Source: Astrocystis sublimbata (lineage: Eukaryota; Ascomycota; Sordariomycetes; Xylariales; Xylariaceae). Taken from it: a DNA stretch of 64,000 nt. The translations under genes were made by a program, and so were the position numbers. The stretch's first letter is position 1. Each line of letters starts with the position of its first letter. Below, in pieces: positions 57,371 to 64,000 of the stretch. The stretch lies in the NCBI GenBank assembly GCA_022453515.1, contig JAJNNY010000029.1:1-64000 (forward strand), written 5' to 3'. Under the pieces are notes generated by a model, which was not told the origin of the DNA, made no database searches, and was given only the letters and a program-made list of their open reading frames with translations.

Positions 57371-58871
57371 CTTATCTTATTATTCACTCTGGGGCTTCCG
57401 TCGTCGGGGTTGAACAGCCAGCGGCCGAGTTAGATGCGTCCCAACGAAATCCCGAAACTTCAACCCGAAAGCCGACTTTTGAAGGTCGAAACATGTGTGT
57501 TTAGGAGGTGGTAAATCAGCCAGCCAGCGACAACAGTATTATCCCAGAACAGTGGCTGAAGATAAAATTGGATGTCTCAATTCAAAAAAAGCATTCCATT
57601 TAGGTCTTGTCTGAATCGTCCATACCTCATGCTGCGCTGTTGTGGTCTTTGGCACTAACCAAAGGCAGGCATTTACAGTACTTTAGTAGGTCACGGGGTA
57701 CCCACAGGGCATATGTAGTTCTCCCAGGTGGCCATAACAGGGCTCGCCAGCTTGGAAGGTATCCAATTGCTTTGAGTCGCAGGCGGTTCGCTAGTCTCCC
57801 TACATCAATGGGCTGGGGCAACTACTCGAGCTACTGTCTGTACGATACTGTCCACATGCACGTACTCTCGCCCGCTCGTAGGTAGGCAGTCGGCAGTACG
57901 TACAACGATGTTTGGTTGCATTTTCGAGAGATGACGGTAATCGCATTAATCGAGGCCCCAAATCCATCTGTTATGGACGCATGGTAAGATTTTCCCTCTT
58001 GTGTCTTCGTTGGCAAGTCGTTGTGCCACCCTACTAAGCTGGCCAATTCCAATCGGATTAGGTGCCTACTGAGCCTCTCTCTCGTCTCTCACCACGTACG
58101 CATACAGACGCTGGCACGCTGGCTACTTGGAGTGAGTGCCTCTCGCGTAGCCCATGTAAATACCCACCGCTACCTACGAACTTGTGCAACTTTGGAGAGC
58201 TGAGTCCCTAGGTCCACGGGCCTGAGGCGAGATCCTCTGCTGGCCCGACCGCCGGGTATTGGTCGAAATTTACCCATATGGAATGCTTGCCGGGACAAGA
58301 TAGAAACTGACCGTGGTTCGGGAGTTACCATCGGACATGGATTTTGAATATGACCACGCAACAATTTGCACGCCACTGTTCCCATTTTGCGTACATACTG
58401 TACTGTCAAAGTAAGGTATGTTAGACACTTACAGTGCTTTAACGAAGCGCCACCTCCAAAAGTCATATGCTCTGCGTTAGCGTTTGCTGCAACGCAGCTC
58501 AAGCAGTACCGGCAGGTCGAGTACTTAGTAGGTTGCTGCTCTCTTGACATGCGGGGCCGATGATGCTAGTATGCTAAGTGTAGTAGTTGGCTGAGTTAGC
58601 CATTGTGCTAAATCCCACCATCAATGGTAGGCGAGTCGCCGGCAAGGTGGCTGGCTGGCTGATGGGGAAGAGTAAAATTCAACACAGCCATGATCAGGCC
58701 TCTGAACCAGACCATTTCCCAATTATCGCAGTCTTGCTTGCAACACCAGTGTGGGTATAGGTAGGTACTTAGGTGTAAGTGAAGTACCTACCCATAGGTA
58801 TGATGCATGCACCCTTCGGCTGCCGACTGTCGAAGCTCTTGAGCAGACTCCGGAAAGGGCATACTATGATC

Positions 58872-58941
58872 GAGGGGATTCGAACCGACATTATCTTGCA
58901 GCGCCGATATATGCCAATTGAGCAGAGGCTTTGGCCAATGA
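58872..58941 (-). other. Degenerate tRNA-Cys-like relic
   Basis: On the minus strand GCTCAATTGGCA resembles an A box, CTGCAAG an anticodon loop reading GCA (Cys), and GGTTCGAATCC a T-loop/B box. The T-stem has two mismatches and the anticodon stem does not pair, so this is not a functional tRNA as read. Confidence 0.35.
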
Positions 58942-59948
58942 AAATTGAGTGCTCACTAGTTGGCTCATTGGCTCATGTGTAAGACACAGAGGTGGTTCGA
59001 GGGGGTGAGGCTTGTTTTATAAGACCGCGATTGCGATGCGATGCCTTGCTGTCCCCAAGGACAAATACGGCGGCGAGCTAGGGATTCAGCAGGATTGCGC
59101 TCAGGTGATACGAGTGTAACTCCGACACTGGCAAGACTGGGAACCTCGCATCCAATTTCATGCCCGGTCCTACACCTGGGACTGCTACAGTAACAGCGTG
59201 TTTCTGTGTTGCTAGCGTTCGTATCGCATAAATGCTAACACCCCTATGCCGGGCAGCCACGCAAGATATCCACAGGTACTTGGCATCTTGGTAGTACAGT
59301 AGTTTGGCGCTGTCAGGATTGGGCCCCCAAATACCAAGTTCACAAAGCCTTGCGCTCAGAGAATTTGGACACCTGCATATAGCAGGTTGGTCTCCTTGCC
59401 TTGCCTGCCTGATGATCAGCCTCTGTTCAACTCCAATGGTTTACCGATATGCGGGCTACCTCAACGCAGTATGTTCCCGCGAACGAAGCGGTCTCGGCGG
59501 CTGCAGTCAAAGAGCGATTGGATCCATTGTGGCGGTGTTCCTATACACATTCCATGATCGATCGGTATTGATCTGTGACTAGAAATCCCCATGAACTTCG
59601 AGATAGGCGGGCGGCGGGCAGGAGGCCGGGGGCAGGGAAGTGAGAGGGCCTAAATTGGGGGGGCTGTGCGCGAGTACATGTACCTGCTCACGCTCCATGT
59701 GCTAAGCCTCCCTACAGTACCGACCGAGCCTAACTCGCCTAAGTCCCATGCTAAGCATGCTACTAAGCAGCGCTGCCCCAACTTACCCCATTGGCTTAGG
59801 GCCATCTAAAAAAAGTAATATTCTTATAGAAACCCGATCGAGCGGCCCCATTCGCCAACCACTTCATATCAAATCTTGGCTTCGTCTTTTCAGGCCAATG
59901 CCCGTTGGAACAGGAAACTTGCCTCGCATGGATGATGGGGCCCATCGG

Positions 59949-59995
59949 GGTCTGTCAGGGCCTGTCAGGGCCTGTCAGGGCCTGTCCGGGCCTGC
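59949..59995 (+). repeat. 10-bp tandem repeat
   Basis: About four and a half copies of GGCCTGTCAG-like units in a row, the last ones with substitutions. Confidence 0.6.
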
Positions 59996-60889
59996 CATCT
60001 CGCCATGGGCCTGCTGTGTCCTGGCAAGTGCTGGGCCGAACTGGTATGAAGGCCAGAGATCAGTGGTAGCGAGGAAGCTGGACGGTTGATCTCCTCCCCA
60101 GACCAACCTGGAGAACCAACCTGGCCCTTGGTAAGGTGCCAAACACGAGCCCGGTACGAGCTGGCTTTCTCGGCTCTGTCGTCATTTCTAGTATTCCTGT
60201 CGTGGCAATGCCTCCCACCTCCCACCTCCCACCACATTGTCCGCCAGCTAGTGCGCATCGACTCTTGTTTTGCGTTGGAAGTCAATTCACCCTCCATCGC
60301 AGTACTGGCGAGACTGGCAGCACCCCGTGCCAAGCCAGCATTATTCCAGTAAGACCGGGCCCGGTTGCTGCCGTCCTCACCACCAAAGCATTGAGAGCGA
60401 GACCCGTCAACAGACACTAGTGTGTGGTCCCGATTTATTTTGAATTTGTTCGTGAGCCTATTGTCCATCTATTGTCCATCTACCCACCGTCGAGGCGACG
60501 GTGACTACTACCTAGTCAAACCAAAAACAAAAACAAAACACCTGGGCAGCATGACTACTACTACTGCTGCTGCTGCGTGTATGTAGCACATGCTTAGTGA
60601 AGTCGAAGTGGTGCAACCTCCGAGAAGGTATCCATCGAGTCCATCCACCTTCATTTGATCTCATCTCAGCCCTGTTCCCGTACCCTTGTACATACATCAC
60701 TCGCTCCATCCCGATGTAACCCTCACGCTTCGCCTCTGCTCTCTCTTAAGTATCCCTTTCGAACGTATTCCCTCTTGCTTTTTTCCATTTCGCTTGAAAT
60801 TTCGCTGGGTTTGCGTCGTTCCCAGCCCGTTGCACATACTGGTTGCTGTCTACTACCGTGACCCCGACGGGTAACAACAATAACCAGCC

Positions 60890-62554
60890 ATGGTTCGCCC
60901 TTCATTTCCCAACGTCTTCTTTCGGCTGCCGCCCGCCACCGCGGCACTTCTGCTCAGTGCCGTCTTCGATCTGACAAACGGGCACACCCTCCCCCGACAA
61001 ACCAGAGTCGTCGCATATCGCGAGTTGGACGTGATACCATTCCCTCCCATACCCACCGACAGCCCGCTATCGCCACTCGACCTCAGAAGGCGGCAGGAGG
61101 AAAACACGATATGCGGCTACATAGGTGGCAACTCAGATTTGCCTGCGACGTGCTCGTTGGGGTCGCATTGTGTGCTTGATGCGGCCAACTCTGTGGTGGG
61201 ATGCTGTCCGAATGGTGGCACATGTACGAGTGGGGTGTATACCGGATGCGTCGACAGGAATAGCGATCCACAAACCGAGATTAATCCCTACGTCTACACA
61301 TGTCAAGGGACCAACGTGTGTTACATGAATAATTTTGCGGGAGGATACTTCCAGTATGGCTGTGGAACGGCGTCGGCACTGGGTACGACTGTTCAAACAT
61401 CTGCCAACGGCGCAACGGCGGCGTTGAGTATCGCGACGACGGAAGTGAGCTTGACCGAAACACCAAGCTCGCTTACGGCGCCGACAACGATAGGGTCATT
61501 CGCCTCGACCGAGACGAAGAGCTCGAAAGCCAGCTCTCCATCGGATACGACAAGCTCAACTTCGACCGAGACCTCCGGAACCTCTGCTTCCTCATCTTCG
61601 TCAGAGAAGTCTTCGCGCACTACTTCCAAGACGCGATCACACTCGTCAACTTCGGCGACCACAACATTCGGATTCGCAACCCCAACAGATACCACGCCCA
61701 CGTCAGCACCACCAGGAGGCTCCGACTCGGCAAAGCAAAGCCAGACTGGCGCTATCATCGGTGGGGTTGTCGGGGGTGCTGCGGCCGCCATATCGTTGGT
61801 CGCCCTCGTGTTCTACTGCTTGCGCCGACGCAATCGCAACCAGCGCGAAGGACCAGGGCCAGCGCCGACAGCACCGCCGGCGGCGACAGAATATATCAGG
61901 TAAGCAACATTTCTCTAGGGACTTTCTCATCCATTCGTCACGATCTTGCGCTAACTTCGACAAAGTCCCATGCAATCGAACGGGGCGGCTTTCGCACCCT
62001 TACCGGTATGGCACGACGAGGAAGGAGGGTCATCCTCCTCACCAAGTCCATTCAACAACACGCATCCTCCACCGCCCGAGCCCTACGGACCGCTCGAGTC
62101 AACAACACAATCAATACGACCTGTACCATCTAATGTCCGCAGCCCGCCAGATTCCTACGGTCCGGATTCGAACTCCGCCGACTCCGCCCTCGTTGCCCCC
62201 GTGCCTGCAAGCCTGGGCTCATCGCCACACAACTACTCGCAGCCGATGCGTTACAACCCAGGCTACATGCCTGCACAACCCAAAGGCAACCTCACCCCCG
62301 TCGTCGAAGAAGACCAGTCGATAGAGCGCGAGGATCCGCCGGGGCCAGGCCGCGAGATCGACGACTTCTCGCAGGCGTACTCGAGCGCGGGGATAGGACA
62401 GCTGCCGAGCGACGATGGCGAGGAAGATCACACACCGCTGCGGAATAATTCCCAGAGCACGAATGGGAACGAGTCGATAGCGCGCAGAAGCGGGGGTCAT
62501 CGGCCGCTGTGGCAACAGAATCGGCAGCAGAGCAGGAACTTAATGTGGCTGTGA
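60890..62554 (+). CDS. Single-pass surface protein, WSC/Mid2-like sensor type
   Basis: Two exons, 60890-61899 and 61966-62554, give 532 residues; the 66-bp intron has donor GTAAGC, branch GCTAAC and an AAG acceptor. A signal peptide (about 1-31) is followed by a Cys-rich extracellular part (ICGYIGGNSDLPATCSLGSHC, GCCPNGGTC, CQGTNVCYMNN, QYGCGT), a long Ser/Thr-rich stretch likely to be O-mannosylated, and one transmembrane segment (TGAIIGGVVGGAAAAISLVALVFYCL) with a basic stop (RRRNRNQR). The cytosolic tail is Pro/Ser-rich and acidic. This plan is that of cell-wall stress sensors and related fungal surface proteins; the Cys pattern is not a standard WSC domain. The tail has several potential phosphorylation sites. 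Partners unknown. Confidence 0.75.
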
Positions 62555-64000
62555 TCATAATGAAGAGATCTCTAGCCAGATTCCTGCTTTTGGCTTCGAT
62601 GCACATATCATATACACACACATTATCACCCATCATAATCATCATTCAATCGACCATCACAGCGTTTCCGGATCTTGGATAGAAAGTTACATTCTCGGTC
62701 TCTTCATTTTTACTGCTACGACCCACGTGTCGAATAAAACCTCGCTCATGGGACCGATCATATTAGAAAAGGAGTTGTAAGGTTCGAGCTTGGTGAAGGC
62801 GTTACGGCACGATATACAAATGGTCTTTTTGGGCGGCAGCATGGCTTGGATAGGAATATGGGAGTATGGTTGGCATTGATTTTTCTTCGATTCAACTTTC
62901 TCGGGCATACATACATACCTTTTGAAATTACACGAGCCTGATATTGAAGGCATCCTTGCGCAGATCCGCGTGAGCCAAGCGTCTGTTTACCTATTCCTAT
63001 TCACCTATATTTGGGGACTATAATTTGAGCATGTACTCGAGGGTTGAGTCCATCATTAGAGAGCAGAAGGGAGGAGAGATAAATATGAGAATGGAACGAA
63101 GCAAGATTTGCTCTTCGGAGCACACACCTGCCGTGCCATGTTGTTGCTATATATAAAGTCAAACCTACCTAGGTACCTTACCTAGTGTGCACCTGGGCAG
63201 GCATTTGGCAAGCAGCTCTTAATACCTAGAACTCCGCATACGTAATGTCCCATACAGCCACGCGGATGACGGCAATGAAACCACATGTAGCTGGTTGGTA
63301 TCTAGCTGGAAAATCAGCACACAATTGGCAACATCAAATACCTAGGAACAGCCCGTCGTGCCTAGCCAAGTACAGGTGTGCCCCGTCCCTTCACACAGAC
63401 AGCCTTGGCAACAACCGAGAACAACGTCTTCAAGGCATATGGCGTGAAAAATACCTTAGGGCGCCAGGGCAGCGTAGAGAAAGCATGTCTAGGTAGAGTG
63501 ACTATAGGTAAAAGGAGGGTTTGGCTAAAATGGTAACAATTGCTTCTATGGATTATAGGCCTGATCCGTAGGCTATTATTTTAGGTACCTAGGATCTGTT
63601 GGGCTAAAAATCATATTCCTGTTCAAAATTATTCCGACTAGTTATTTTCCTACCGGCCTATATGTTTACTAAACTGGCCCGCGGACCCCTATAAAGTACC
63701 CAAAAATACTGTTATACCTAGAATAGCTAATCTAGCTTACGGTTCTAATACTTAAGGTCCGAAGGAAAAAGTATTACTTGCTTGCAATACAGTAGAGCCT
63801 GGGGTATATTTAGTACTAAACAGGAGATAGTACACCTTGCCTACGCTTGTTTATTGTTTTCTCCGGAGATTACGGTTTTGATTTAATAAAGCCCTGTTAC
63901 TACTATTTCTCCAGACCCCTCTGACGCCCTAAGGTAGATCCAAGTGTAGTGCACTTTGCAGTAAAGCATTACATGTGATTATTAGCTGATTAGGTACCTA
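62555..64000. other. Intergenic to window end
   Basis: No supported gene. The last 500 bases are AT-richer, and palindromic TAGGTACCTA-type words occur at 63166-63182, 63581-63592 and at the very end (63991-64000). Confidence 0.5.

Larger units (their letters stand above)
57371..60889. other. Intergenic, 3.5 kb, gene-poor
   Basis: No gene found on either strand. It holds a tRNA-Cys-like relic (58872-58941, minus), a 10-bp tandem repeat (59949-59995), several TAGGTA/TACCTA clusters (58757-58800), and a CAAAAA/CTG/CTA low-complexity patch near 60520-60580. Confidence 0.5.

Noticed and set aside
62687..62953. 88-codon minus-strand frame with CISCRNAF
   Set aside because: Short, no family resemblance; more likely chance in the 3' flank of the sensor gene.

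Overview
The window is nuclear DNA of a filamentous ascomycete (Pezizomycotina, most likely a sordariomycete-type fungus). Genes are separated by long intergenic stretches. Most carry short 45-150 bp introns with GT donors, CTRAC-like branch sites and YAG or AAG acceptors. The proteins are fungal forms of conserved eukaryotic families. I recognise no rRNA, no intact tRNA, no CRISPR array and no bacterial-type operon. Gene models below were spliced by hand from reading frames, splice signals and family resemblance recalled from memory, so exon edges are inferences.

Layout, left to right. 0-12 kb: a short Dcc1-like cohesion gene, an RNF216/TRIAD3-like RBR ubiquitin ligase, a LYC1-type N-acetyltransferase and the chaperonin subunit CCT1/TCP-1 alpha. 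12.8-17.7 kb: an intron-dense gene whose product joins an FG-nucleoporin-like N-terminus to a SLIP-GC-like large GTPase. 18-25.6 kb: a bacterial-looking intronless metallophosphoesterase, an orphan membrane protein, a tRNA-like relic, a Fungal_trans_2-type regulator and a secreted proline-rich protein. 28-37.9 kb: the Rieske protein of complex III, DDB1, an ankyrin protein and an orphan multipass membrane protein. 38.3-48.2 kb: an SMP-30-like lactonase, a divergent mitochondrial pair (ATP synthase subunit k and MTP18) with a 517-bp inverted-repeat element between them, a Cuz1/ZFAND1-type AN1 zinc-finger protein and Rad4/XPC. 51-64 kb: an orphan protein with a duplicated WWP motif, a PhzF-like epimerase, a YVC1/TRP-type cation channel, and a Mid2/WSC-like surface sensor.

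Together the genes cover housekeeping functions: mitochondrial respiration and morphology (rip1, atp19, mtp18), protein folding and turnover (cct1, RBR ligase, Cuz1), nucleotide excision repair (DDB1 and Rad4), cohesion (Dcc1) and signalling at membrane or wall (YVC1-like channel, surface sensor). The parts most worth a second look are the FG-GTPase fusion, the metallophosphoesterase of possible actinobacterial origin, the inverted-repeat element at 41.5-42.0 kb, the duplicated-WWP orphan, and the frequent AAG 3' splice sites.
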